DNA of 64,000 nt from Omphiscola glabra (Eukaryota; Mollusca; Gastropoda; Lymnaeidae). The translations under genes and the position numbers were made by a program. The stretch spans positions 19,640,537-19,704,536 of the forward strand of contig OZ024804.1 in NCBI GenBank assembly GCA_964017045.1. Reading direction: 5' to 3'. The notes beneath the pieces were generated by a model. The model had not been told where the DNA came from and did not search any database. It saw only the letters and a list, made by a program, of their open reading frames with translations. Shown here piece by piece: positions 12,493-24,189 of this stretch (within the stretch, counting starts at the first letter, position 1; each line of letters starts with the position of its first letter).

Positions 12493-12735
12493 CTAAACTA
12501 TAAACTTAAGTACATTATTAAAACCATGGTAATCAAGATAAGTGTAATTAATTGACGTGATTTAAATTTCAAAACCAAATTGTAAAGCTTCATTTTAACT
12601 TCTGGTCATATCATAGGACATTCCAACATGTTTTAATAAAGTATTGAATATTTACCAAACAAAACTAACTGGCATTCGTTACGTCATCCACAAGGGTGTA
12701 AAAAAAAAAAAAAAATTTATATAAATCTCTTATAG

Positions 12736-13920
12736 CAGTGGTTCTCAAAGTGGCTGTTATAACTTACCGGGGAGCGATGGAATGACCTATTGTGCAGTAT
12801 GATGCTAACATTTATTTTTTTGGTAAGGCGCTGGGACTGCTTTACCCACAGGGGGGTTGGTGGAGCCCTCGAAACGTTTTGAAATTAGTCTTTTAATTTT
12901 TTTCAAACATTTTCTGTTTCAGCATAATTTTTTTTTTAAACTATTTTTTTTCCCAGCAGGTGTTGAAAATATCAAATATTAGTTGTTGAGAATTAGCTAT
13001 CACCGATTAGTTATCATGGATTATTTAGCACACATTAATGATCACCTGTTAGTTATTATTAACTATTTATCACCGATTAGTTATCATATATTAGTTATGA
13101 TAGATTAATTAACACCGATTAGCTATCGCCGGCTTGTTATCGGCGATTATTTATCGCCGATTAGTTGTAACCGATTAGTTATTATCTATTAGTTATCATA
13201 TATTAGTTATCGCGATTAGTTATCATATATTAGTTATCGCCGATTAGTTAGCGCCGCTTAGTTATCACCATTTAGTTATCACCGATTAGTTTTCACTAAC
13301 AGATACCCAAACAAGGGACTGTTTAATTCAAATATGTAGGAGGCAATGTTTTTTTTTTCCATGACATATTCAAAACCGTATATCCGGCTAACATTTATTA
13401 GAATGACTTTTTTTTTATTCATGAACAAAATTACTAAAGTAAATTGTAAATAAACTTTAATTGTAACCTAACAAGGTGTCGTAATTAGGGCGACTGTCTT
13501 CTAGCTTGAAATTTTTGCCACCTGGGTCATTTAATGAAAACAAATGCAGCTTGTGGGTACCGTGTTTCAAAGCATGTCAATATACAATTTTATCTATTTA
13601 TTATGACATTCATTGCCAACACCCAAGCGCTGAAAAATATTTTGATCGCCTTCACAAGTCCTTAAACTCTTTCATTTTTGCAAGGAGAAATAGCAATAAA
13701 ATGAATTATACAATTATAAAAAAGTTAACAAAATGTACCGGTATCACCAGCGTGACTAAGCAGTATGGTTTAATATATTATTTCTGCGTCAAATTGGCCG
13801 ATGTCTATTCATGACCCTTGTTATTTCATATAATTTTAATTTTCGCCTTTGCCCCCAACTGAGAGTTATAAAGCTCACCGAGTCATCCCACCAGCAGTGC
13901 AAACCACTTTGAGACCACTG
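12736..13920. mobile_element. Degenerate hAT element with CAGTGGT TIRs
   Basis: Starts cagtggttctcaaagtgg and ends ccactttgagaccactg, a clear terminal inverted repeat of about 17 bp with one difference. CAGTGGTTCTCAA is a classic hAT terminus. Length 1,185 bp. The 8-bp flanks do not match, so the target duplication has decayed or one end is recombined. The interior holds a tattagttatc-type repeat and a 102-codon plus-strand frame (13,506-13,814) without recognisable transposase motifs. It lies in the intron between the two downstream exons of the Ig-like gene. Confidence 0.7.
13005..13290. repeat. Irregular gattagttatc repeat inside hAT element
   Basis: About 17 loosely spaced copies of ccgattagttatc or tattagttatc. 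Spacing varies (14-25 bp), so it is a decayed or interrupted array. Confidence 0.7.
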
Positions 13921-14082
13921 ATCTGAATCTATCCACCCACGCAATATTCAAAGTTTGTAATTTTATTTATATAATTAATATAATTTTTTTAAAAGTATAT
14001 TAAGACCCAACATTAAAATCTATATATATATACAAATTTTGGCTCCGACTATTGGAACCCGGGGGACCAGATGTGAGAGGTT

Positions 14083-14175
14083 GACATCCAAAAAGCATTG
14101 AGTCTAATGGTACCCCGGTGCGAATGGCGGCGCTACGTGTCATGATCCATTTTGACTAATGCTTTTTTGGATGTC
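14083..14175. repeat. Foldback (inverted repeat), 22-nt arms
   Basis: The left arm 14,083-14,104 (gacatccaaaaagcattgag..) and right arm 14,154-14,175 are reverse complements except for two 1-nt indels. The loop is 49 nt and G/C-rich. It could be a tiny MITE or an RNA hairpin in the intron of the minus-strand gene. Confidence 0.7.
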
Positions 14176-14425
14176 ATTTGTGGTAGTTTATTTTAGTTAA
14201 ACTAATGAAGTAAGTTTACAAACATATAGTCCATTCAATTATCTTTCCTTTGACACCCAATTTTTGTCTTACAAACCCAACAATAATATTAATCACAACC
14301 TCACGCTTCTGGTACCTAGGTACCAATTGCCACCTTGATAAACTGTAAACGGCTAAATCAATGATAAACCAACAATGTTTACACGCTAGTATGTGCAGGA
14401 CAAAAAAAAATGAATATGAACTTAC

Positions 14426-14752
14426 CTTTAACCATAAATAATCGACATCCATATTCGTAATTGTTGACGCAACTGTAGAGGGCCTCGGGGCCTGTTCTCC
14501 CAAACTTGAAGGACACGGTCCCGTTTGGGCTGCGCCAACATTCATAATGTGGGGTAGCACTCGTGGATTCATTTTTAGTGTTATTGGTGGATAGTTCACA
14601 GCTATTCTTTCCTCCATGTGCAATAGCAAGGATGCTCATACCATCTGCCCCAAAAGATTGTTTGTAAGAAATTTGCAAAGTACTTTCGGGGTCCGATGGA
14701 CATATGAGAGTCTTAACTTTGTGTTGATTCCATTGATGTATTTCGATCGTGG
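14426..14752 (-). CDS. Putative exon 2 of a secreted gene: Ig-like extracellular domain
   Basis: 327-nt exon, open throughout (109 codons). The acceptor is ttttccag just above 14,752 and the donor is gtaagttc just below 14,426. Both borders are phase 1, so the exon is symmetric, the usual arrangement for Ig and other extracellular modules. The translation has TLICPSDPE near the start, NSC and HYECW in the middle, and EALYSCVNN then YGCRLFMV near the end, with N-x-S/T sites. The Cys spacing and the ..LYSCV strand fit an Ig-like fold, which is inference. It follows in phase from the signal-peptide exon at 21,862-21,946, across a 7.1-kb intron packed with repeats. A FREP-like immune protein (signal peptide, Ig domain, linker) is one possibility; no lectin or fibrinogen domain is in the window. 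A longer minus-strand frame in another phase overlaps and is a shadow. Confidence 0.65.
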
Positions 14753-14998
14753 CTGGAAAATATGAATATCATTGCAGTGTTAAATACTAATTTAGAAATA
14801 TAAACGTAATTTTTGAAGGTGCTATCGATCTACGATTCCACATTAATTTTAGAAATATGTTACCAATGCCCGACCCAATGACAAACAAATCCAAAACGAG
14901 AATTATCTTTTTCCCCACTTACTTTGGAAACTTATGTACAGAATTATTTTTTTTGTTGCCCTTTAACAAACAAAGAAAAGGTAAGTAGTTGAGTCTCA

Positions 14999-15200
14999 AG
15001 CTCAGTTCACACGATCAATTCTTTTCAAATGTTCCTTAATAAATTTGATGCGATTTTCTATGAAGCCTTGTCACAACTTTCAAATTTCTATTTGATCAAA
15101 TTTCTATTTTAAAAAAACCCGGAACCACGCACAAAATAGTGCGTTCATACACAAATTGTACGCGAGTTTCAAAGGAATATGATCGTGTGAACTGACCCTC
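14999..15200. mobile_element. MITE with GTCAGTTCACACGATCA-type TIRs, copy 1
   Basis: The left end (agctcagttcacacgatca) and right end (tgatcgtgtgaactgaccct) are inverted repeats of about 17 bp. About 200 bp, non-coding. Interior gatgcgatttt..tatgaagccttgtcacaactt is shared with the partial copy at 63,926-64,000. Confidence 0.75.
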
Positions 15201-15347
15201 ACGAGTACTAGACCCTCCGCACTTTTACACCATTATAGTGTAAACATTGTAACTGTACACTGCTTCTTTAACACATTTCTTTTCCTTTTCCTACATATTG
15301 ATAACTCATGTTTTAGGACGATGGTTGAGGCAGCATTTGGTTTAGCA

Positions 15348-15535
15348 CAGTGCTTCTTCATATGTTGGTCGCTATCCTTTTGGGAGTCGAACGACCCTTA
15401 CACTAGGGTCGCCAAAGACCATCGGAAAACACATATGTATGCAATAGCAACGCAAATTTATTTTATGGTTGGGGATCACCACGAAATGATCAACTGCAGT
15501 ATAGGGTCGCGGCAATAGGAAGGTTGGGTACCATG
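15348..15535 (+). mobile_element. hAT-type MITE, family 2, copy 2
   Basis: Shares gccaaagaccatcggaaaac, gcaatagcaacgcaaattta and gggtcgcggcaatag with the copy at 9,987-10,182, in opposite orientation. Ends are decayed (cagtgcttcttc on the left). Confidence 0.75.
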
Positions 15536-15932
15536 GATCTACGGAGTTTCCCGTTATGGTGTGTAGCTATAATGACTTTAGAAATGAAATCGTCTACACA
15601 GCAATCTATGAATGTTTTGGATCTCGTTAAAGAAAAAGAATATATTACTTTTGCTATGTTCTTTTTTTTAAGGAAATTTATTACTATTGTGATTTTTAAA
15701 TTTAAAAAAAAGTATTTTGAATACCTTTTTTATTGTCATTATTCGGTAGTATATAAAGAAAACAAATGTTCCCACTTTCGTTAGTCGATCTATTATAGCT
15801 TTTCTGCTGTCTTCCGATTAGATGTATCCATTTTCTTCTCCTTTGAATTATTGGTACGTTTTATGAACGTTCTAGGCATGTTGCAGTTTGAATTTTCATT
15901 TGGGGACTACACCAATTTCTGATTTCAGCCAT

Positions 15933-18050
15933 CTTGTTGTGGGAAAGCCCCTGGCAATGATGGAATTCCACCAGAAGTTCTCAAATGTGGAAAAGAAGTT
16001 CTATTACGGCCCTTTCACGATCTCCTTACTATGTGCTGGGAACAGGGACAGCTACCACGAGAGTTGAAAGATGCAAACATTGTTACATTGTACAAGAACA
16101 AAGGAGACAAGAGTGACTGCAACAACTATCGTGGAATTTCCCTTCTTAGCATAGTTGGAAAGTCCTTCGCCCGAGTTGCATTAACTCGCTTGCAGACACT
16201 AGCATCGCGTGTACTCCTAAAATCGCAATGTGGCTTTCGAGCCGGTAGGTCAAGCATAGACATGATCTTCTCTCTGCGCCAGCTGCTGGAGAAATGCAGG
16301 GAACAACATATGCCTCTATACATTGCATTTGTCGACCTCACTAAAGCTTTTGATCTTGTCAGCAGAAGCGGCCTCTTCCAGATCCTAAAAAAATAGGCTG
16401 CCCTGCACGTCTGCTTAACATCATCGAGCAGTTCCACGATAACATGCAGGGCACAGTATGCTATGACGGTGCCACCTCCGAAGCTTTTCCAGTAAATAGT
16501 GGAGTAAAGCAAGGCTGCGTGCTAGCTCCTACTTTATTTGAAATCTTCTTCTCCATCTTACTCCAGTATGCCTTCAAGAACAACAGCGAGGGGATATACA
16601 TCTACATTAGAGATGACGGGAGGTTATTTAACATTGCGCGCCTTAGAGCTAAGACCAAAATAAGAAAGGTCATACTACGCGAGCTCTTATTTGCAGATGA
16701 CGCCGCTTTAGTATCTCACTCGACAGACGTCCTGCAGAGCCTTGTATCCAGTTTATTCGCTGCCTGCAAAGAGTTTGTCGCTCTCTTCTTCTTTGCTGAT
16801 TATGTCGACAGAATCAGCAACCAGAAACTGTGGCAGCGGACAAAGCAAGAACCTGTAGAACAAGAGATACTCCAGAGAAGATGGAGATGGATTGGCCATA
16901 CGCTCAGGAAACCTGCCTCCAGCATAACTAGACAAGCCTTGAATTGGAACCCTCAAGGAAAACGGAAAAGAGGCAGGCCTAAGAACTCTTGGCGCCGTGA
17001 AGTGGAAGCGGATACCAAGAAACTTGGCCACACTTGGGGGAGGCTGGAGAGATTGGCTCAGGATCGTGATGCCTGGAGGGCTCTTGTAGGCGGCCTATGT
17101 CCTAATCACAGACGTCGATGAAGATCGGCTGCTGTTCCTCGAGGACGAAAAGGCGAAAGAAGAAGAAAGAGTTTGGCCTGATCATCAGCTTAAAAAAAAC
17201 CAACATTATGGCTCAGGACGCTGACTCTCTCCCAACTATCTCCATCGACGACTGCGACTTGGATGCTGTTGACAGATTCACATATCTAGGGTCGAACATT
17301 TCGAGCACCCTCTCAATGTGGGATGAGATATGTGGTAGGATAGGGAAGGCCACTAACTGTCATGGCGAGATTGAAGAAAAGAGTCTGGTCCAATGCCAAA
17401 CTCACAACAAGAACTAAGCTGCAGGTATACCAGGCCTGCGAACTGAGCACACTCCTCTAAGGATGTGAGTCTTGGACCACATACACCAGACACGAAAAAA
17501 GGCTCAATGGCTTCCATCTCAGATGCCTGCGCCACATCCTTGACATCAAATGGCAGGAAAAAGTCCCCGACACGGATGTCCTGTCTCAAACAAATATGTG
17601 CAGGGTGCCAGCCATTTTAATTCAAAGACGCCTCCGCTGCCTTGGGCATGTCATCGAATGCAACCTGATCGCATACTTAAGGACGTGCTGTACAGCTAGC
17701 TGGCGACAGGGAAAAGGTCAGTTGGACGGCCTCGTCTCAGATACTTAGACATATGCAAAAGAGACATGAAGGCAGCCAACATCAACATCTCAAATTGGGA
17801 GGACCTGGCGGAGGATCGATCCACATGGCCGGCCATCGTCAAGAAAGGATCACAACGTTCCGAGGAGCTTTACAGGGCGGAAACAGCAGTAAAGAGGACG
17901 CAGAGAAAGGCCAGAAAAAACTGCTCCGCCGCATTAGTGTGTGGACAATCAAAAGAGACTGCCACTCGAGGATCGGTCTCACTAGCCACACCAAGAGCTA
18001 CAATCAGCGAAGATAAATCTATCGTCTCTTGTAGACGGAAAGATGCCATA
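15933..18050 (+). pseudogene. Reverse transcriptase of the LINE, broken
   Basis: Order of recognisable pieces: GKAPGNDGIPPEVLKCGKE (15,947), [53 protein letters not shown] (motif A), then after a frame change [14 protein letters not shown] (motif B), [14 protein letters not shown] (catalytic FADD, about 16,685), ISLKKTNIMAQ (17,190), RFTYLGSNISSTLS, ESWTTYTRHEKRLNGFHLRC, QRRLRCLGHV and a basic C-terminus to about 18,056. Defects include a frameshift near 16,392, the nested insertion at 16,778-17,165, and stops or shifts after 17,400. It once polymerised DNA from the element's RNA; this copy cannot. Confidence 0.85.
16778..17165 (+). mobile_element. Nested LINE 3' fragment with 10-bp target duplication
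   Basis: Flanked by aaagagtttg at 16,768-16,777 and 17,166-17,175. Its frame encodes a LINE C-terminal tail ([47 protein letters not shown]) and ends in a GAAGAAGAA tail, so it is the 5'-truncated 3' end of a different, RTE-like family. The host LINE frame is interrupted after Cys-Lys-Glu-Phe and resumes in the same frame with Gly-Leu-Ile-Ile-Ser after the second copy of the duplication, which confirms the boundaries. Confidence 0.9.
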
Positions 18051-18068
18051 CCATAAAGAAAACAAATG

Positions 18069-18699
18069 ATTGATGGTCTTTATTAAGTCTCCTATTGGCA
18101 ACGTATAAAATAAAAAATAGTGTGTATATTATATATAACTCGTATCTTTAAAAATGATACAATACTACATTTTAGATATGTATTTCGATTAGCATTTGCT
18201 TTGGTGGGAGAGAATTACCGGCTTGATTTTTAAATAGATGTAATCATTTAAAAAAATTTGAACCGTATGAATAATGTACTTAATATAATTTTTTTTTTTT
18301 AAAATAAGCATACATTGGTATATTGTTTAACTCATGTGTCCAAGCAATAAACTTAATAATGCAATGTTTTGAAGATACTATTCCTATTTAAAAACGGATC
18401 GGTTTGAATACAATACTTCTATCTTAAATTTAAAAAAAAGAAAAAACATCGGTATGTTTTAACACTTGAATTTTTTTGGCCTATTTGTTTTTAACAATTA
18501 AATAATAATATCATTTTTCTTTGGAACATGGTACTGAAAAGGTCTGGACATTTTTAAGGAATTATGATTGGTAATGCTTTTTCGGGGCCGTTATAATATG
18601 TTCTAAAAAGCCTGACAAAGATAATCATATGACACTTACTTTAACTTAATCTTTAATTTGTGTAGCCGCGAATGGAAGGTGTGAAGCAACCGCTAGTTA
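18069..18699. other. Intronic, no gene seen
   Basis: Very AT-rich sequence between the LINE and the satellite array. No feature recognised. Confidence 0.5.
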
Positions 18700-21490
18700 T
18701 GTCAACGATAAACAACTGATGACTCAATATTCAACATTGGAAAAACATGTTTAACATTGTGAATCATATGAAACTTGCCACATTAGACAAGCATGTTTGA
18801 CGCTGGGAATCATATGAAACAGGCAACATTAGACAAGTATGTTTGACGATGAGAACTATATGAAACAGACAACATTAGACAAGTATGTTTGACTTTGTGA
18901 ATCATATGAAACAGGCTATATTAGATAAGTATGTATGACATTGTTAATCATATGAAACAGGCTACATTAGACAAGTATGTTTGACTTTGTGAATCATATG
19001 AAGCAGGCTACATTAGACAAGTATGTTTGACGCAGTGAATCATATGAAACAGGCTACATTAGACAGGTATGTTTGACTTTCTGAATCATATGAAACAGGC
19101 TACATTAGACAAGTATGTTTGACGCTGTGAATCATATGAAACAGGTTACATTAGACAAGTATGTTTGACATTGTGAATCATATCAAACAGGCTACATTAG
19201 ACACGTATGTATGACTTTGTGAATCATATGAAACAGGCTACATTAGACAAGTATGTTTGATGCTGTATATCATATGAAACATGTTACATTAAACAAGTAT
19301 GTTTAACATTGTGAATCATATGAAACAGGCTACATTATAAACTTATGTTTGACTCTGTGAATCATATGAAACAGGTTACATTAGGCAAGTATGTATGACA
19401 TTGTGAATCATATGAAACAGGCTACATTTGACAAGTATGTTTGACTTTGTGAATCATATGAACATGCTACATTAGACAAGTATGTTTGACGATGTGAATC
19501 ATATGAAACAGGTTACATTAGACAAGTATGTATGACATTGTGAAATATGTGAAACAGGCTACATTAGACAAATATGTTTGACTTGTGAATCATATGAAAC
19601 AAGCTACATTAGACAAGTATATATTACTTTGTGAATCATATGAAACTAGCTACATTAGACAAGTATGTATTACTTTGTGAATCATATGAAACAAGCTACA
19701 TTAGACAAGTATGTATTACTTTGTGAATCATATGAAACAAGCTACATTAGACAAGTATGTATTACTTTGTGAATCATATGAAACAAGCTACATTAGACAA
19801 GTATGTATTACTTTGTGAATCATATGAAACAAGCTACATTAGACAAGTATGTATTACATTGTGAATCATATGAAACAAGCTACATTAGACAAGTATGTTT
19901 AACATTGTGAATCATATGAAACAGGCTACATTAGAAACGTATGTTTGACTCTGTGAATCATATGAAACAGGTTACATTAGGCAAGTATGTATGACATTGT
20001 GAATCATATGAAACAGGCTACATTTGACAAGTATGTTTGACTTTGTGAATCATATGAAACATGCTACATTAGACAAGTATGTTTGACGATGTGAATCATA
20101 TGAAACAGGTTATATTTGACAAGTATGTATGATATTGTGAATTATGTGAAACAGGCTACATTAGACAAATATGTTTGACTTGTGAATCATATGAAAGAAG
20201 CTAGATTAGACAAGTATGTATTACTTTGTGAATCATATGAAACAGGCTACATTAGACAAGTATGTTTGACGCTGTGAATCATATGAAACATGTTATATTA
20301 GACAATTATGTATGACATTGTGAATCATATGAAACAGGATACTTTAGATAAGTATGTTTGACGCTGTGAATCATATGAAACAGGCTACATTAGACAAGTA
20401 TGTTTGACGCTGTGAATCATATGAAACAGTCTACATTAGACAAGTGTGTATGAAATTGTGAATCATATGAAACTGGCTACATTAGACCAGTATGTATGAC
20501 ATTGTGAATCATATAAAACAGGCAACATTAGACAAGTATGTTTGTCAATGTGAATCATATGAAACAGGCTACATTAGACAAGTATGTTTGACGCTGTGAA
20601 TCATATGAAACATGTTATATTAGACAATTATGTATGACATTGTGAATCATATGAAACAGGATACTTTAGATAAGTATGTTTGACGCTGTGAATCATATGA
20701 AACAGGCTACATTAGACAAGTATGTTTGACGCTGTGAATCATATGAAACAGTCTACATTAGACAAGTGTGTATGAAATTGTGAATCATATGAAACTGGCT
20801 ACATTAGACCAGTATGTATGACATTGTGAATCATATAAAACAGGCAACATTAGACAAGTATGTTTGTCAATGTGAATCATATAAAACTGGCTACATTAGA
20901 CCAGTATGTATGACATTGTGAATCATATAAAACAGGCAACATTAGGCAAGTATGTATGACATTGTGAATCATATAAAACAGGCAACATTAGACAAGTATG
21001 TTTGTCAATGTGAATCATATAAAACAGGCAACATTAGACAAGTATATTTGATTGTGATCCTTATGAAACAAGCCACATTAGACAAGTATGATTAACATTG
21101 TGAATCATATTAAACATCCAACATTAGACGTGTATGTATGACTTTGTGAATCATATGAAACAGGCTACATTAGACAAGTATGTTTAACATTGTGAATCAT
21201 ATGAAACAGGTTACATCTGACAAGTATGTTTAACATTGTAAATCATATGAAACATTCAGCATTAGAAAAGTATGTTTGACTTTGTGAATCATATGAAACG
21301 GGCTACATTAGACAAGTATGTTTGACGCTGTGAATCATATGAAACTAGCTACATTAGACAAGTATGTTTGCTTGTGATCCATATGAAACAGGCTACATTA
21401 GACAATTATGTTTGACGCTGTGAATCATATGAAACAGGCTACATTAGACAAATATGTTTGATGCTGTGAATCACATGAAAGAGGATGCAC
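18700..21490. repeat. 46-bp satellite array, ~60 copies, with higher-order repeats
   Basis: The unit contains gaatcatatgaaacaggcta, cattagacaagtatg and a variable tttgactttgt / gacgctgt / attactttgt segment; the period is 46 bp. Internal structure: 19,610-19,860 holds five to six copies of one subtype; a 322-bp block (7 units) starting at about 20,280 recurs at 20,602; a block at about 19,368 recurs at about 19,964 (about 13 units). The array sits just 3' of the signal-peptide exon in intron 1 of the Ig-like gene. It is not a CRISPR array: the units are contiguous and there are no unique spacers. Confidence 0.95.
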
Positions 21491-21861
21491 CTTTGGATTG
21501 TGTCAAAGTATACACTTTTTTATAATATGGATGCAATGAAACAACATTAGAAGTATTTAAGGAGACAATTAAAGCATTCTTTGACAGACATGTCAAGCAT
21601 GTTGTATCTTTCTCAATCATGCTGTATCTATCGTTAAAAAACAACATTATATGTTTACAATATCGTTTGGTTATATATGTTACGTTAAGGTATGTTACTA
21701 CAAATTATTCTGAGAAATTCTGAGATATGTTTAATGTGTTAAATTCTGGAACCTCATTTTTATCATTGATCTATCCATTTGCATCTATGCCTTTGAAACG
21801 AACGATACATGAAAAAAGAATGCTTTACTTATCAGCCAATGTTTCTAAATAACATACTTAC

Positions 21862-21946
21862 ATGTTTTCCACATACTGTCGCAAGAAATTTGAGCTTTGA
21901 CCAACACCAGCATGCAACATAAGCAAAATAACAATATTTGATTCAT
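21862..21946 (-). CDS. Putative exon 1 of the Ig-like gene: signal peptide
   Basis: 85-nt coding exon, start ATG at 21,946-21,944. It encodes MNQILLFCLCCMLVLVKA followed by QISCDSMWKT, a textbook signal peptide (short N-region, hydrophobic core, small residue at the likely cleavage site). The donor is gtaagtatg from 21,861, leaving in phase 1. The next same-strand exon with a phase-1 start is the Ig-like exon at 14,752. Confidence comes from the combined signal peptide, donor and phase match; a transcript is needed to prove the join. No TATA box or initiator was identified upstream. Confidence 0.6.
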
Positions 21947-21999
21947 TTCTGCTATTGAATTGGAATACCGCGACGTTTAAATTTAAAGCGTTACTTATG

Positions 22000-23339
22000 T
22001 CTATATTTGGTTGTTAATTTTTTAAATCCTTATTTAGTGCACACTTTAGAAGTGTTCTGACAAAATGTGACTTCTAGCGTTTACACTCTTGATATATAGC
22101 AAGAATAGCTCAGCGCTTTCCACGTAAAATTCACTAGAATTTAAGGAACAAAATCAGGCCTAGAAAGCAAAGCCAAACTTGTGTAGAACAGATCACTGGA
22201 TGCAGTGGAGACTAACAGCTTCGCTCTCTTCAATTTAAGGCCCCGGATGAGACAGCAAAAAGTGTGGGGGGGGGGAGGGGGGGGCGATTCACAACAAAGG
22301 ACGCACAACATGCGTTTACGAACTGTTCCGCGCATGCTCAGTAGATCGGACTTTCTAAACGAATGTAAAAATAGGGGCTTCTCTTAAAGAAGTCACCAAA
22401 ATGATAATTTCTTTCAATGAGTACTTTTTCAACATGAACAATGAGCCCCTGTTTGAAAAAGAAATGATCGGCCGTATTTTTAAAAATATTTAAAAATAAT
22501 TAAATTAATTTTTTTTTTTTTGTTTGGTTTAAAATGGAAAAATGCATTTACTCGTGTAGGACGTGTCACAGTAGTCACACTTTATAAATTGTATTGGTCC
22601 GCCTTTTATTAAATATTAATTGATCAACGAAAGTTCAACGTATTGGTAAAATTCAATTTCCTGTTAATATGATATAAGAATTTAAGCCTAACGATACTAA
22701 TGCTTTCATATAAACGTTTCAAAAGGTCTCCAGGGCTGCTTGTCACATGATACTTGTTTACAGAAAGAAACTAAATTAATGTGTATTCAGAGTCACTTAA
22801 GGCTTTACATGAAAACAGATTGTAAATTTGCAACAACAAAAAAATAATGAAATATTCCAAGTCCAAGTAAACGTATTTTTTTTAGTTTAATAGCGTTTTT
22901 TTTTCCAGCAGAAAATATCATGTATCAAATTCAAAATCGTTGCTGTATCTTAATTATAAACAAATTACTGGGCTATTAAGAGTATTGCTAATTGTCGGAA
23001 GCGAATGCGGTCAAAATTGAATTTTCGACATTCTGCATCATTTTTTTTTTAAAATGTAAGTTAGAACTTTCAAAATGTGTGAACAGTCAATACGTCCGCA
23101 TACTAAATGCATTGTTGTTTTAGGTCGTCGCTTTGATAGAAAAAAAATCTAATGTGTTTTTTTTTCCAAATGTGAGCACAATCGCTGTCACAGCTTAAAA
23201 AGTTTGCAAAAAAGGCAAGAACTACATTTTTTAATGTTCAAGAAAAAAAATTATGTTCACAAACATTTACGCAAGCAAGTCACATTTATCTCTTGTTCAA
23301 TGAAGAAAGGAAATGTACGTTTACAATTTTGAAAGACTA
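22000..23339. other. Intergenic, no gene seen
   Basis: AT-rich, many homopolymers, a G-run at 22,264-22,283. Lies upstream of the minus-strand signal-peptide exon and would hold its promoter, but no element is recognisable. Confidence 0.45.
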
Positions 23340-23785
23340 AGGTGAAATTGACAGGCAAAAGGGACAATTAACAGGTGGATTTAAAATTAGCAGGGCAAGT
23401 TGAAATTAACCGGCAGAGGTGAAATTAACAGGTGAGGGTTAAATTAACCGACAGAGGTGAAATTAACAGGTGAGGGTTAAATTAACCGGCAGAGGTGAAA
23501 TTAAAATGTGAGGGTTAAATTAACCGGCAGAGGGGAAATTTACAGGTGAGGGTTAAGCGTGAGGACCTGAGCGTGGTCAAGCGTGTTGGCAAGCATGTGG
23601 TCCAGCGCTCCTCATTATCGTGGTTTTACGAACTTTCATCCACCGAAACAGAACCGTAAAAAGCGATGGATTTGGTGTCAACCTCCCTGTGCATTAGCCA
23701 GAATCCTGGCGACAGTGGTTCTCAACAAGGTGTGCCAGTATACCGTGATTTTAAGGGAGCCAGTGTCGGATTGTACTGGAAGACT
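23340..23785 (+). repeat. Dispersed repeat with internal minisatellite, copy 1
   Basis: 23,340-23,555 is a minisatellite of about 14 or 28 bp (ggtgaaattaacaggcagag, gagggttaaattaaccg). The next ~225 bp (gacctgagcgtggtcaagcg ... ggagccagtgtcggattgta) match 63,690-63,925 at roughly 90%. Both copies have the same order, minisatellite then unique part, so they are one repeat family. cagtggttctcaac at 23,718 resembles a hAT end. The small frames in the unique part differ between copies by a stop or shift, so coding is unlikely. Confidence 0.8.
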
Positions 23786-24189
23786 TTAAAAAAATCAAGT
23801 TTCTTTGCATTTTTTATCGTTGAGAAAAGTAAAATATGTTTTAAAATTAATATGAGTGTGCAGGAAATGATTTGTAATTAAGACTGACTGTGGTACAGTA
23901 AAAAAATTTGAAGAGCACTTTTCTTAGGGGCCCATGTAGTTAAAAAAACACACAGAGAAGACGTTGCTAAAAAAAGTCCTACAAGGCTGATTTTTCTTTT
24001 TTTTCTCTCCATTTTATTTTTACCTATCCTCTACAAAACCTTCCACCCGTTCTCTTACATTATTAGTAGGTGTTATGGACTGAAAGTAGTGTTCAAATCT
24101 CAGAACATAGGAAAAGTTGAGGTCAAGACCGGGGTTATATTTAAGCAGATAATTTAGGTAGAGTTTAATAAAGCTATGTATGAGGCTAC
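23786..24189. other. Intergenic, no gene seen
   Basis: AT-rich sequence between two repeat arrays; nothing recognised. Confidence 0.5.

Larger units (their letters stand above)
15769..18052 (+). mobile_element. LINE insertion with exact 16-bp target duplication
   Basis: A 16-bp direct repeat, ataaagaaaacaaatg, flanks the insert exactly (15,753-15,768 and 18,053-18,068). Long, variable target duplications are the hallmark of LINE integration. The element is 5'-truncated: recognisable reverse transcriptase starts near 15,933. The first ~165 bp are unexplained and end in ttctgatttcag, which resembles a splice acceptor. The family is the endonuclease/RT type whose animal relatives are often annotated as 'craniofacial development protein 2-like'; that name is from recall. 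A second LINE fragment is nested inside (16,778-17,165). The whole insert lies in intron 1 of the minus-strand Ig-like gene. Confidence 0.85.

Noticed and set aside
14216..14629. 137-codon minus-strand frame overlapping the Ig-like exon
   Set aside because: It is in a different phase, runs through the intron donor, and lacks the Cys pattern; a shadow of the exon.
18700..21490. CRISPR-like regular repeats
   Set aside because: Units are contiguous 46-mers without unique spacers, no cas genes, and the context is eukaryotic.
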